NCBI GenBank assembly: GCA_034670405.1 | Contig: JAXDDX010000187.1 | Coordinates: 1 to 64,000, forward strand | DNA length: 64,000 nt | Source: Hoplostethus atlanticus | Taxonomy: Eukaryota; Chordata; Actinopteri; Trachichthyiformes; Trachichthyidae | Direction of reading: 5' to 3' | In this document: positions 32,001 through 44,012 of the stretch, piece by piece | How the letters are laid out: every line of letters starts with the position of its first letter | Position numbering within the stretch: position 1 is the first letter of the stretch | The notes under the pieces: generated by a model | The model's database searches: none | The model's input: only the letters and a program-made list of their open reading frames with translations | Told to the model about the DNA's origin: nothing | Made by a program: the position numbers and the translations under genes

Positions 32001-35000
32001 CCTGCTCATCTGCTTCCTGGCTTACTTCGGTGTGTCGGCCGCTCTGACCCTCATGATGCCCTACTACCTGCTCGACGCCCACAGCCCTCTACCTGTGGCC
32101 TTCGAATATGTCGGCTGGGAGCCGGCCAAATACGCTGTGGCCGTGGGGTCCCTCTGCGCACTGTCGACAAGGTACTGATCTGTACACACAAGGTACTGGT
32201 CTGTACACACATCTTGTGTACTCCGTCACTGGCCTTATATAGACACTATTCAGATGAAGAATTACAGCATCCTACAGTGTTGGTATGGGTTACGATGAAC
32301 CTAATCCCTCTTCACCATTATCTCCATGCTTAATAGACTGAACATTTAAAACCATTATTATTATTTTTTTACATCTAAGTCTTTATCAGATGAAATTGAA
32401 TGTTCAACCTCTAACTACATAAAGAGATATTGGCGTGTTTTTGTTCCACAGTCTCCTGGGAGTCATGTTCCCTATGCCGCGGGTGCTCTTTGCCATGGCG
32501 AGGGACGGCATGCTCTTCAAACTGCTCTGCAAGATGAGCCCCAGGCAGAGTCCCTTCCTGGCCACGCTGTCCTCTGGGGCTGTGGCCGGTAAGGCCATTG
32601 TTGATTAGGACTGTCACAGAGATGCCAAGTTTCACCAAGGCCCTTAACATGATATATATATGGTCATCAGTGTCTGTATACCCCACAGATATGCACGTTT
32701 CATCGTTAATAACGTGTGTTTGGATGTCTTTGCAGCTTTCATGGCCCTATTGTTTGACCTAAAAGCGTTGGTTGACATGAGTTCAATCGGGACCATCTTT
32801 GCCTACACTCTCGTTGCAGTGTGTATTCTCATATTACGGTATGTACAGTTGGTAATACCAGATGTAAACATAAGAAAGATTACCTTTTTCACCTTATTAG
32901 CCAATTCTCCATATCATACCGTACACACATTTAACAATAAATGCCCCAAAATTGACAATTCTTATTGTATTTTTATATCAAAATGCCATTATTTTTACTT
33001 CCTGGAAGTAACCACTGTATTTTTGATGTACCACTGATGTACCAGCAGGTGTACGTAAAAATTCCAACCAATAATACCATTGCAGATTTTTGAACAATCC
33101 TCTCTCTGCTCCTCACTTCATATTAAACCTGCAACTTTCAAAGTGACGGTGGAAATATGGTACAGCGATGCGCTTTTTATTTTTTTTGTCCTCACACCAG
33201 TTTCCTACATTTTGAGGGGTTTGCCCACGGCCTGCTCCAATAATGGCGTACCAGAGGTGCTGGAGGCCAGTGATCCTCTACAGTAGCCTGGAGGCTAGCA
33301 CCCAGTTCTTTCCATGTTTTGTTCTCGTCCAACCCGTCCACTTTTGAACTTTTGTCTGCTATATCCTGCCAAAATCCTGTTTCAACCAAAAATGTATTAT
33401 GGAAGCAAGACACCACTGAAATTACATTTTGTTGTGCTTTTAAAGGGTTAGAGTCCTTTTTACATTTGAACTTGTTAACACTTAACATTTCCACCCAGTT
33501 TGTGTCCATGAGTTCAGTTTTAAAAGCGTTTGTGAGATTGCATTTCTCAGAATTATTGTTGAGTATCTAAACTTGGTCAAAATATCAAGACTTGGACAAT
33601 TAAAATGAGTATTTCTTTTTTTGGTTTGTTGTTCCAGGTACCAAGAGGATTCCAGTTTTGTCCACAGGCCAGAACCATTTTCAGTAATGGGGCTCTTAAG
33701 GCCTCCCTCTCGACCCACCCACCGAACCTCTAAAAATGTTAACATAGTCACCATCATTATTTGTAAGTCGTCCTTCATTGTTGCAGTTTTAAAATTTTGT
33801 ACCTATAAATTACCGTGGCTTATTTTTCTTCAACAGGAAGTTGGCGCAATATGATGAAAAGGTTTCTGCATTCTGCTTTTGTTGCCACCTGTACCTATTG
33901 ATTTTAGTAAGGATTGCTAATACCAAGTGCAGAAAGGTGGAGGTTTATCTTTAAGGCTTTCCGTTTCTCCACAGTGTTTTTGGTGATCGTTTTAAGTGTG
34001 GTGTTGTCGGTGGATCCCCTCTGGACAGGAGAGTTATGGTGTCTTCTGCTCATCTCCGTCCTCCTGCTGACACTGGTCCTCGCTCTTATTATCATCTGGA
34101 GACAGCCACAGAGCACAACTAAAGCTGCTTTCATGGTAAACTAGAGGAGAGGTGATGGTGGTGGGCACTCGGCTCAAAACCCAGGATTTCATGCATTCCA
34201 AGCATTTTGTGCCTTCACAGTTCCAAAGGATATCCTGTTTGGTGGGGCAGTCGGTGGGACCTTACTAAGGGCTTGCTGCAGGGCATAGAAACTCGAGTGT
34301 GCAGAAGTGATGTTCCCTTAGTGGTTCTACCTATTAAAGGAAGAGGCACTTGAAGATGAGGAGGGAGGTTAGGAATGCCAAGCTCTTTAGACTTAAAATA
34401 TCTCATCATTGAAAACATTCCTCTTTTCTTGGAAGACCTTTCTTAGATTCACTGTCTGTACAAACCAGTGTTAGATTTTCCCACAAGGAACTATCTTAGA
34501 ATTACATTTACTTGCAATCGATGGCTTGTTTAACCTTCTTAGTGTTAAAATGTCAATTTCTGTAATGGCAGTTACTTTCCGTCTCATTTTTTTTCCTTAG
34601 GTTCCCTGTTTACCCGTGCTTCCTGTTTTAAGTATCTTCATCAATATCTACCTCATGCTTCAGCTGGGGGGAGAAACGTGGATCAGCTATGCTGTTTGGA
34701 TGGCAGTGGGTAGGGACACACTGGTTTTAAATGCCCTTTTATTACAAGCTTTGTATTGAATTTAAATGTTTTAATTTTACTTATTTTTTTTTAATTGAAA
34801 TATATATTTCAATAAAAAAAATAAGTACAATTATTTATTTTATTTTATTTTTTTACTTAAAATGCATTTCCATGATTCATGGATGGCGTGGAAAAATCCA
34901 GATGAACTACCTTCAGCACCAAACACTTTCTTTTAAAATATTTTTCTTAACACAGGTATGGTCATCTACTTTGGCTACGGGGTTCGTCACAGTGTACAAA

Positions 35001-35086
35001 AACAAAGGCTGCGGGAGGCACGCAACCAAGTTAATATTGACAACAACAGGAATGTTGTGGACTCCACTGTTGTGGATGTGTACTGA
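29053..35086 (+). CDS. slc7a2: Cationic amino-acid transporter, CAT-2 type (12 coding exons, 609 aa)
   Basis: A plasma-membrane permease for arginine, lysine and ornithine (CAT/SLC7 family knowledge). Coding exons: 29053-29063, 29718-30088, 30957-31112, 31254-31419, 31614-31750, 31949-32171, 32452-32588, 32736-32838, 33638-33762, 33975-34135, 34601-34709, 34956-35086. All introns are GT-AG and all phases match, giving 1830 nt including TGA. The protein has the CAT hallmarks: [19 protein letters not shown] (residues 39-57), [16 protein letters not shown] with the conserved Glu at 90, N-glycosylation sequons at N236 and N242, and [16 protein letters not shown]. CATs have 14 membrane segments. 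MMPYYLLD and the exon 7 motif [11 protein letters not shown] favour CAT-2, B form. It is shorter than mammalian CAT-2 (about 658 residues), with a reduced late cytoplasmic loop and C-tail. The first exon is inferred; exon 2 onward is firm. Confidence 0.88.
32452..32588 (+). other. slc7a2: CAT-2B-type exon 7 (residues 355-401)
   Basis: Encodes the stretch that in mammalian Slc7a2 is supplied by one of two mutually exclusive exons. The motifs [14 protein letters not shown] and RQSP match the CAT-2B form (FAMARDGLLF, KRQSP) and not the CAT-2A/CAT-1/CAT-3 form (YAMAEDGLLF). The flanking introns (280 and 147 bp) contain no second version. Confidence 0.7.
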
Positions 35087-35500
35087 ACATAAAAATATGT
35101 GAAATATTGTTCATGGTGATGACAGAAAAAAAGGTTTACACTGACGCAAGATGATTAAGGAATCACCTTGAAATGTTCTTAGCATTTTAATCAGGATGCA
35201 GACAGAATGTCTGGGGTGGACCTGATGCCTCTTTTGATGTTTTATGGTAGAAATTTGCTTTAAGGTACGCAAGGAGGATGCGTTTCCCGTACCTGAAACT
35301 ATATGTAATTGTTGTTATCCTGCTGTGCTATAACTTGTTAGTTATTTTATCCATTTAGGCTTGAACGTCCATTCGGCTATGTAATCGTGGATATTGTTGC
35401 TATTTAATGTCTGATTTTAGAAAATGTCAGAAAATTGCACATTAATCATTATTGCTGATTTTACTCTAAAGTAAGAATATTCTGTGTAAGAATACATGCT

Positions 35501-35547
35501 AATAAATTGGTAAGAATAAATGTATAATATTTATTTAAAAAAATAAA
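35501..35547 (+). terminator. slc7a2: Polyadenylation signals of the slc7a2-like gene
   Basis: Three AATAAA motifs at 35501-35506, 35515-35520 and 35542-35547, 415-460 nt after the stop codon. The implied 3' UTR is about 0.45-0.5 kb and AT-rich. Confidence 0.6.
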
Positions 35548-35560
35548 ACATTGCTTGAAT

Positions 35561-36004
35561 TATGTTCAGTGTCCCTCTGTTCTGTAAAGATGGCAATGTA
35601 TTTCTCCAACCCCTTCAACTGATAATTCAGTTTACACTGATCCAGAGTCTGAAGACAGGCAAGGCTCATAGTCCATTAGTGTTTTCCCAGATTAAATTTG
35701 GGCTGCTTTTGTCAACTTTTTTTTTTAAGATTCTAAAATCAAAATATTACCATAAAAGCTGTCATTTTATGGTCAAAAACACAGATACAAAATTCCGTAT
35801 ATACTTTGTTGTGTCCGCTCCATGTTTGATTGACATGAATTGTATTCAATCATCGTTAGGGATAAGGAAGGGGGGTGCTACTTACCTTGATCATCACTGA
35901 CATTAGTTCAACAGGTTAACTAATTTCAAACCTCCCTGGCAATTGCTGGGGAGATTTGATTCATCCATGTATTAGCCAGCTGACCTGGCTTGCAGTGACT
36001 GTAC
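35561..36004. other. Intergenic downstream of the transporter gene
   Basis: Unique AT-rich sequence. No gene or repeat is recognised. Confidence 0.45.
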
Positions 36005-36105
36005 ATTCCAGTCATTTAGCAGACGCTTTTATCCAAAGCGACTTACAATAAGTGCATTCAACATAGGTAGGCAAGAGAACTACCAGTCACCAGAAATCGT
36101 CTATC
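36005..36105 (+). repeat. Dispersed teleost repeat (TTTAGCAGACGC core)
   Basis: Contains TTTAGCAGACGCTTTTATCC followed by AAAGCGACTTACAATAAG, a core found in very many fish repeats. A worn relative lies at about 40815-40875 (TATTTAGCTGACACTCTCATCC). The exact family is not named here. Confidence 0.7.
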
Positions 36106-39100
36106 TATCCAAACTTCTTTTTTAAACAAATAGGAAAGTGCTAAGAGGAAGAATCACGCTAAGCACGCTAAGCACGCTAACTCTTTAGGATACAGTGTTT
36201 TAAGTAACTAGACGATTAACATTAGCCTAAAAGTGAGAAAATGAGAACTTGAGCTCTAAGGCTGGGGTATTTATTTTAATGACACAAAGCTAAACCTGCC
36301 AGGAGCAAGAGCTTTCATTTTACACAGGAAGTGAGTGAAGTTAGCCAGACAGCTAAAGTTTTTGCACCTATTGATTTGTCAAGGGCTTCACAAAGATGAA
36401 GATTGAGTGTTTTTTTTCTACAGTTCTACATCTACAGACCATAGTATGAAAACAAATACTAACTTTGGACTGCTAAAAGGTCTATCTTCATACTTTGTAT
36501 AATGCTAATCGCCTATGGTTACTTAACCTACTGCATGCTAGAGCGTTAGCTTGCACACCAGACAGAGCTATCTACTGTCAGATACTGGGCCAACTCCTCT
36601 CCTTTATTTTGTGTCACTTCTGGGGCATGAGCATAAACATTTCTCCCTTTGTCATCCACATCGTCTTCCTCCGTCTCTCCTTTTATGCCTCCTCCCTTCC
36701 TCCATCCCATCACTCCCTCTTACCCTCCCTCCCCTCTCCTCTGATGGGAGCTTTGATTGCCGGGCCTGGAGTTGTTAGCGGGTGACTGTACGAGGAGGCT
36801 AATTTATGTACCCAATCTACTGTTCATTTGTCAAGCATCACTCTTCATTTGCGGAGCCTGCAGGACACGCGACTGCCGGTCTCTGTGGGCCCGACATATG
36901 TTGTTTGGTTATTTTGATTGCAATTAGAGGATGTGTCTGCGTAATAAGGAGCGGCGGCAATATGGCCACGCCTCGCCATCATCGGAGGAAGAGGAGGGGG
37001 AAAGAGAGAGATGAAGTTCGGAGAGACGACCTGGTTAGTTTTAAATCTGCACTAGGCAAGATAATGTAAAAATGCAGCCGTCTTTATCAGCTGAAATCAT
37101 TAAGTTGGTCTGCAATAGAGAAGAGATTCCCATCCCCTCTAATTGAGATGCTGCGGATTCACCTCATTATTATTATTTCTGTGTTGGGTATTGTCACAGG
37201 AAGTGACAAATCAAAGTTCAGTTAAAACCTGAACCTTTTTAGCACCTCCAGCCCCACCAGACACTAAGAAGAAGGCATTCAGTTTTCTGACGTCCCCTTA
37301 CGGGATTTTCGGGTAATGAAGTCCTCAAAATGCAAACAATACCACTCACTACCACTTAGGGGCGCCAATGAGTGAAATTGTTCAAGGCCAGTTTCTGTAA
37401 ACGGTACTATGAACCTTATAAATGGAACATTTTCTATTATGTTTATAACTGCTTTTTATAATGTATGTTGCTGACTGTTTGACAGCTGGAATGTGTGGCT
37501 GAATTGTATTTTCTTTCTTTCTTTCCAAATTATTTTTCTTCCCAGGTTTCTCTTGAAAAGGAGATCTCAATCTCAATTATGTTACCTGGAAAAAATAAAG
37601 GAATCTTACAGAGCCTATGCAAATGGTCCTTAAATTATAGCTTCACACATTGATTATATTCTTCGACAATAAAAACGGGTGCGTGTTCAGCTTGAGCTTC
37701 ACCAAGGCTGCAATATACACACACACGTACACACATACACACACACACACTAACTTGTATGTCTTTCCCAGTAGGCGGTACGTTGTCCTCCCACACTTCT
37801 TTTCTCCTGCACTCTTCTCATCACTCTCCATGGCTCACCTGAGCAGCTGCTACCACCAAGGCTGGAAATTAGTCCATCAGGGACACACACGCGCACACAC
37901 ACACTTCTGCAAAGTCGCCTTATTAGCTGTTCCAGATTGGCCATCCTGAGGCCCAGATGCCTGTGACCTCCCGGCGCCCCCTAAATGCAGAGTTATTGTG
38001 ATTAAAGCATGATTGGCAGCACTGGTTATTAATTCTAATCTTGGGCACATATGCGGGGTGGTGGGCAGAGGGCAGGCAGCGGTATGTGCCAGGTGGACGC
38101 CACACGGAGGCTAATTCACTCTGACACGCTATCAGAGCACGGTCACACACACTCCACATTTCCCCCGACGCACACACTCACCGCCTATAGGCTACACACA
38201 CACTCTCCCCGATGCACAGGAGAGGAGAGGTTATCCTTTAACAAGAGGCGCATACATCCGCGCCCAGATACCGCACCACTCAAGCACAAAAGTGGCATTT
38301 GCTGAAAACCATTAAGGCGCTCTGTAGCCTCAAATGCATCATTTGAAAGCTGAGGCAGCATGTGTTTAGCAAATCATTTCCACTCGTATAAAGGTCTTGC
38401 ATTCACCACTCGGGGAGCAGCAATTCAAATGAGGTAATTTTTGATAAAGTATTTTTTTCCCTCAAGGTAAAAGAGCCTTGAAGTGAGTGATGAATGTTTC
38501 ATCCGTCTTAATAAGCCTCTTCTCAGTCTGAGATGTTTTCTCAAAGGCTACGCGCGGCCTGAGATTGCGGCAGCGGTGTTGCAGAAGCAGCGACTTGAGT
38601 GCGATAGCTCATTAGGGCGACGGTGACATTATAGAGCCTAATGAAAGATAACAGCCGTCAGAAGGTGGTTGGACATCAGTGATGCTCAGAAGTGCAGGGG
38701 TTCAACTACCATAACTAGTGTCACTTATGATACTTGGTACCTCACAAAAATAATTCACAGATGTAATATTGCTGACAATATTGGATATGCAACTTTTAAA
38801 CCCTAAACCGAACATTTTGTCCAAATTCTCCATAATTGTATAATAACTTTTCGTTTTTTCGTTAGGTTGATAATAGTTTAGTTGGCAAATCTTTAGACTG
38901 AAAATCCCAGGATATATATCGCTGTTTACCAGGTTTGACTGAGTGGAAAAAACACTATATTAACTGTAAATAACTAGCTAAAATGCTATGCGTGATAAGA
39001 TTAACCAACAAAGAAACCAACATGATGCTAAACATGCATCAGTGTGAAATGATCAAGTGGCACCTCAATAATTTTCAAATACTCCGTGCTGCAGTATACA

Positions 39101-39691
39101 ATATGCTCAGTATGGATAGTGCAGTGTTTGCATTATGAACAGATTCTGAGCAGGCCAAGTGTGCAGGAGATGCAAACTGAAATCAAAGCAGACTATTCAG
39201 AGAGGGAAGGGAGGAGGTACTGCCCTTTCTCCTGTAGAGGGCATTGCAATATCATGCAAGTGAAAAAAGGCATTCATTTCCCCCCCACCCGAGTGCCAGT
39301 GGAGAGGAGAGGATAGCATTACACCCAGGGTGTAATTTGAGGAGGTTGAAATAGGGGTCATCATTCCCAGTTTTAGCACAGATTACCTTGGGTAGCTTCA
39401 GCCAACCAATGTGATTGGTCCAACACACCTAACCATGCTGATGGTTCCCATTGTTGGCAATCTTTCTTGGCTTCTCCTGTTCTCTTTTTGTAATTATTGT
39501 TACGTACACTACTTTTAAGAAAACTTCCACACAGCACCGTTGTATTAACGGTGATTATGGGTACTCAAGTATTATTACTCGATTGCGTAACTGCATCCTG
39601 CTTATTGACTAAATTAGGGGGGAAAGAACTGTCCACCACCCCGCACACATCATATGACATATTGGAGTTTCAGTTATTCAAGAATTTCTCA
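36106..39691. other. Intergenic; candidate conserved non-coding blocks
   Basis: No gene is seen. (CA)n lies at about 37715-37750. Blocks at about 36800-37060, 37925-38145 and 38300-38665 are non-repetitive and mix GC-rich stretches with TTAAT/AATTAG cores, as many developmental enhancers do. That is a judgement from composition only. The stretch at about 36420-36560 resembles 63730-63910 (GCTAATGACCTACT, GCTAAAGTGTTAGCG-like words), so it is probably a dispersed repeat. Confidence 0.35.
38300..38665. promoter_or_regulatory. Candidate conserved non-coding element
   Basis: Low-repeat block with ATTAAGG, CATTTGAAAG, AGCAATTCAAATGAGG, CTTAATAAGCC and CATTAGGGCG words between two repeat-rich regions. 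No direct proof; chosen because it looks unlike its surroundings. Confidence 0.25.
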
Positions 39692-40070
39692 GAGGCAGAG
39701 CTGCTGTGGAGGCAGAAATAATCTCATTGGTTGAGCTAAACTTCAGTGGGCGGAGCCAAAGAAGAAGTTGTTCTGGCTAAGTAATGTTAGACTGAAGCCC
39801 AGTGGAAAAAGGCAAGGGGTAAGAGGAGCGAGCTAGTATTATGAAGCCTAGCACTCTGCTAATAACTGAACAAAATGCAATCTAGTCACTAAGTTATCTA
39901 GGTTAGCTAGTTAGCCTAGCTGACCTCACACGATGTGAATGCCATTCATGAAGAAATTTTCCATTTAGCTAACTTAGCTAACCATTCTGAAAAACTGTTT
40001 CTTTGGCTCCGCCCATGGTGGTTTCACTCAACCAATAAGACTATTTCTGCCTTCAGAGCAGCTCTGCCTC
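39692..40070. mobile_element. Fold-back element with ~90-bp inverted repeats
   Basis: The left arm (39692-39790), starting GAGGCAGAGCTGCTGTGGAG, is matched in reverse complement by the right arm (39971-40070). Shared words include GGCAGAAATA, ATTGGTTGAG and GGGCGGAGCCAAAGAA. The element is 379 bp with no ORF. The target duplication is not clear. Confidence 0.75.
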
Positions 40071-40168
40071 AAAACTCACATGAGCAAATGCACACCCACA
40101 TACAGTAGATGTAAAAACAAAAACAAACACATGGTTTTGTGTGTATTCATACATGCGCGCGCACACAT

Positions 40169-40199
<31 letters not shown>

Positions 40200-42393
40200 G
40201 AGGAAATAATGATTGCCATTCTGTCAGTAAGGAGTGTGTGTGTGTTTGTGTGCATGTCTGCAGTGTATGGAAGACGAGGCATCACTCCTATATATTTGAC
40301 AGAAAGGGCTCAGTTGCTGTAATCAGTGTGTTTCTGTGCCTAGACCTCAGTATACCTGTATGGGCATATGCTATATGGAATATATACCTGACATTAGAAT
40401 TGAATTTGGGCAACTAGGGCGACTCTACAGCATCTCACTTGGTGGAATGGTCTGTTCTCTGCTGTAGCCCCAATTTGTGATTTAGGCTGGTGAGAAAGGT
40501 GTAATCTTACATTAACATCCTGCCTGGTGCAGCTTTAATTAGAAGAAATACATTGTGTGACATTGTGTAAAATTCATTTTTTTACTGAATTCATCCTCCA
40601 AGTGGGACACACTCTTTTCACCCTCTAGTTGGAGTACAGGGTCAGTCAGATAGTGGTGAAGTATCTTGAGCAGGTTTGGCTACACAGTGAATCAAACCTG
40701 GCCTTGTGGTTGGGGGAAACATGTCAATATCCATTAGGCCATCCTGCCACCTCTTAATTTTGTTGGGGAAGTTATCTAAAAGTAATGGATTGTTATCATA
40801 TAACAACGTTTGCATTTAAGTATTTAGCTGACACTCTCATCCAGAGTGACTTGATAATGAGTGCAACAGAAAAATTCAGGGCCAATATTCCTGTGACCAA
40901 AGAATGATCATGTAAGAGCAAAGTGCTGGGAAAAGAAATGGAGTAAGACCTAGTAGAAGAGAGCAAGTAGAGTGAGTAGAAAGGGGAAATAATCCAATGG
41001 GAAGAGGGCGCTGTGAAGTACGTCTTGAGTCTTCAGGCAGTGACAGAAGATGCATTTTACATCGTGTGCCACAAATCTGCTGGGTTGCTTCAGGGCACAA
41101 AACAGGAACTTTTTTTACTTTGCAAGTAATACACAACTTTATTCCAGTTCCACTATTCTAACTGTATAGTTTCAACTTCACATTATCTCACAGCATCAGA
41201 ATGCATATTGGCTGTTATCAACGATGTAATCTTGCTCTTTACGACCAGGGGAGAGGGAGTAGCAAGTAGCAATGTCGTCTTTGCAAAAGGAAGCAACAGG
41301 ATTTCTGGGAAACATGGTCTTATGTAGGATCTTTACTGCCCCGTAGCACATAACGATAGGGTTATAACGATAGAGTTATTGATCAATACCAATAGTACTG
41401 TACTTCTCTAGGTTCTGAGATTTCTGACTTTCAAAACTCACTTTCTGCTCCATATTCTGTTTAGGACCCTTTCAAAGCACTCCTGACTTCCTGTCAGCTG
41501 ACCTACTTGCATTTTCAATGGCTCAACAATGGAGGGCGGTGCTACGAGCGAGTTGCAAGACATTTCAGCTACTAAGGTTAAAAAACCTCGTTCTCAAGCC
41601 AAAAAACAAATTACCATTCCAGTATTTTACACAGCGATATATTACGTCTATTACAGGAAAAATGTGACATTATTGTTTGTGTCAATTTACAGGCCACCGT
41701 AGCTCAACAGGTCACTGGTTGTAGCAGGTCATAGATTTCACAACGCCCCTTTCATTTTGAGAAAATCCGACACTCAAACGCCTTTTAACGCTTATTCCCC
41801 CCGAAGCCATCAGATGCAGTGCAGGTAGACACTGAGAGAGTGACAGGAGCGGAGAGATGCCGTAGGGGAGGCTGTTGATCATAATTAATAGCCGGCGGTG
41901 CATTATGGTGCATTATGGCAGGCTGGTCATAAACAGTATGGCGCCGTGGGCTGAGGTGAAAGCGCTTTAACAGACTCTCACCATCTGCACGTCAACGTTT
42001 AACGACAGCAGCACGCGCCGCGGTGACAGCAGCCCTTCTCTCCATTATTAAAGCTTGGTGGAGACACACACACACACTCACACACACACTTAAAAACACA
42101 TAGATTCTCAGCAACATTTAGCGAAGCCGTCGCGATTCTTTCAATAATGATCCCTCAGGGCTTGAAAGGGCTAATGGGGAGAGAGAGAGGGGGATGAAGG
42201 AGGAATGGTGTTATTTTATGTAGCAAAGTTTAAGAATTAAAAATATATAATTTCTCCCTCTTTCTTTTCCTTTCCTATCTTCCCTCTTTTCTCCTCTCCT
42301 CTCGTCTCTTTTCTCCCCTTTCTTTCCCCCTCTCTTCCCTCTTTCTTCATCAGCACATCTGGAGGTGTCATTTAAACACTCCATCCCGTCAGG

Positions 42394-42396
<3 letters not shown>
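40071..42396. other. Intergenic with dispersed-repeat fragments
   Basis: (CA)n lies at 40163-40191. At about 40600-40760 there is a worn repeat with ATCAAACCTGGCCTTGTGG and TTAGGCCATCCTGCCACCTC, similar to common fish repeat tails. The block 41850-42060 is non-repetitive, with ATAATTAATAGC and CATTATTAAAGC cores, and is a weak enhancer candidate. Confidence 0.4.
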
Positions 42397-42438
<42 letters not shown>

Positions 42439-42452
42439 CTCTCTCTCTCTGT
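42397..42452. repeat. (CA)n(CT)n microsatellite
   Basis: Uninterrupted CA repeats followed by CT repeats, with purine-rich sequence alongside. Confidence 0.95.
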
Positions 42453-42719
42453 CACACATACACATCGGCTTGCACACACTTTACCTCTAGTGTCATTACT
42501 AATGTTATATTTATGAGAATTTGACATGAAAATAGGCGGAAGAGGAAGGAAAAAAAAAAAGCACAAATATGAGAAAAACCTAAAAGCCAAGGGGCCACGC
42601 GATGCCCAAGGAACAATCTTTCATTTATTCAATTAGCTAACGAGGCGAGGGAGCCAGGCACCGACAGAGGATTGATGGCGGGGGAAAACTTCCCTCAGCA
42701 GGCGGCGCTTACTCAGGAC

Positions 42720-42850
42720 TTTTTCTTTCTTTTTTGTTCTTTCTTGTTTCTTTCCTTCATTGTTTCTTTCTTTCTTTATCTCTTTCTTTCTTTCTTTCTT
42801 TCTCTCCTTCTTTCTGTCTGTCTGTCTTTCTTTCTTTCTTTCCTTCCCTT
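42720..42850. repeat. (CTTT)n polypyrimidine tract
   Basis: About 130 bp of diverged CTTT repeats with short CTGT insertions. Confidence 0.9.
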
Positions 42851-43019
42851 TATTCGAGAGGAAAGTTTTACCGGGGAGAGAAGGGAAAAGACAAAGAGAA
42901 TGAAGGGCGGAGACCTTGACGATGACCTTCGGCAGCTGTTCACTTTCCATCCTTGGAGGAGAAGAAACACACTGAGGAGGCTGGAACAGAAGAAAAGAAA
43001 GATAGAAGCATGCTATATA

Positions 43020-43480
43020 GAAGCATGCAATATATAGTATATTTTATCTCCTATGGTATCACAATAATATTCCTATAGTAGGCTTTCCAACAGGACATTT
43101 AATGTCCCTATAATATAAAGTCTGTAGTGCTTAATAGTGAGTTTATACCAACTTTATCACATTTTATAGTATTTTTTAATCTCCTAAGGGATCACTATGA
43201 TAGTCCTATAACATCTCTTTAAGGACGTGTTGTGTCTGTAGTTAGTCTCCATCCCTATAATATTACTGTTTATTGTAGGATTGCTGTAGTTCTAGTTCTA
43301 GTGAGATTATGGCCTTTGAAAGAGTTTGGCCACATTGGAGCAATTTCTCTAGAAGTACAAAGTGAAAAGGTATTTCATCTGGACAAAGAATAGCATATAT
43401 GGAACAGTGTATTTCATAAAACAGTATTTTTTACATTTTGGACAGTAACAGTATATTTCAGGCCGTACTCGTTTTTCTGG
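43020..43480. repeat. Dispersed AT-rich repeat (CTATAATA-type)
   Basis: Contains repeated words such as GGTATCACAATAATATTCCTATA and TCACTATGATAGTCCTATAA in alternating orientation. Similar words occur at 50640-50760 and 53330-53550. This suggests one dispersed family with internal inverted symmetry. Family unknown. Confidence 0.4.
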
Positions 43481-43540
43481 TACTGTCACTGTTGAGCATC
43501 AGAACCTGAGCACTGAGCTCACACTGAAGTATTTTGATTT

Positions 43541-43554
43541 TTCATAGATGGATG

Positions 43555-43594
<40 letters not shown>
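43541..43594. repeat. (GATA)n microsatellite
   Basis: GGAT units followed by at least ten GATA units. Confidence 0.95.
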
Positions 43595-43605
43595 CTTTAT
43601 TGATT

Positions 43606-44012
43606 CCAGAAAAGAGAGTGAGAGAGAGAAGAAGGGAGGGGCTGAGAAGAAGAAAAGAAGGAAGGAAGAGGGAGAGAGAGAAATAAGAGGGAAAGGTAAG
43701 AGAGTGGGAGGTAGAGGAAGAGAGAGGGGAAGGGTGGGAAGAGGAAGAGGGACAGAAAAGGTAAAGGAAGAGCGAAAGAGGGGAGACAAAGTAAGAGATA
43801 TTGAGGGACAGAGAGAGAGTGATGGGAAAGGGAGAGGAGGAAGGGAGGGAAGGAGAGGGAGACAGAAAAGATGGAGAAGATGATGGTGGGAAGAGAGACA
43901 AGTGAAGTAGAAAAGGAAGGAGAGGGGGAGGGTTATAATGGGAGAGGGGGTGATGAGAGTGGAGTAAGGGAGGAAAAGAGAGAGAAAGGAGAGAAGGAGG
44001 GAAGGAAAGGAA
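43606..44012. repeat. 400-bp polypurine tract
   Basis: Almost entirely G and A on the plus strand, built from GAGAGG, GGAAGG and AAAGAGG words. It produces the long S/P/L-rich false ORFs on the minus strand. Confidence 0.95.
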
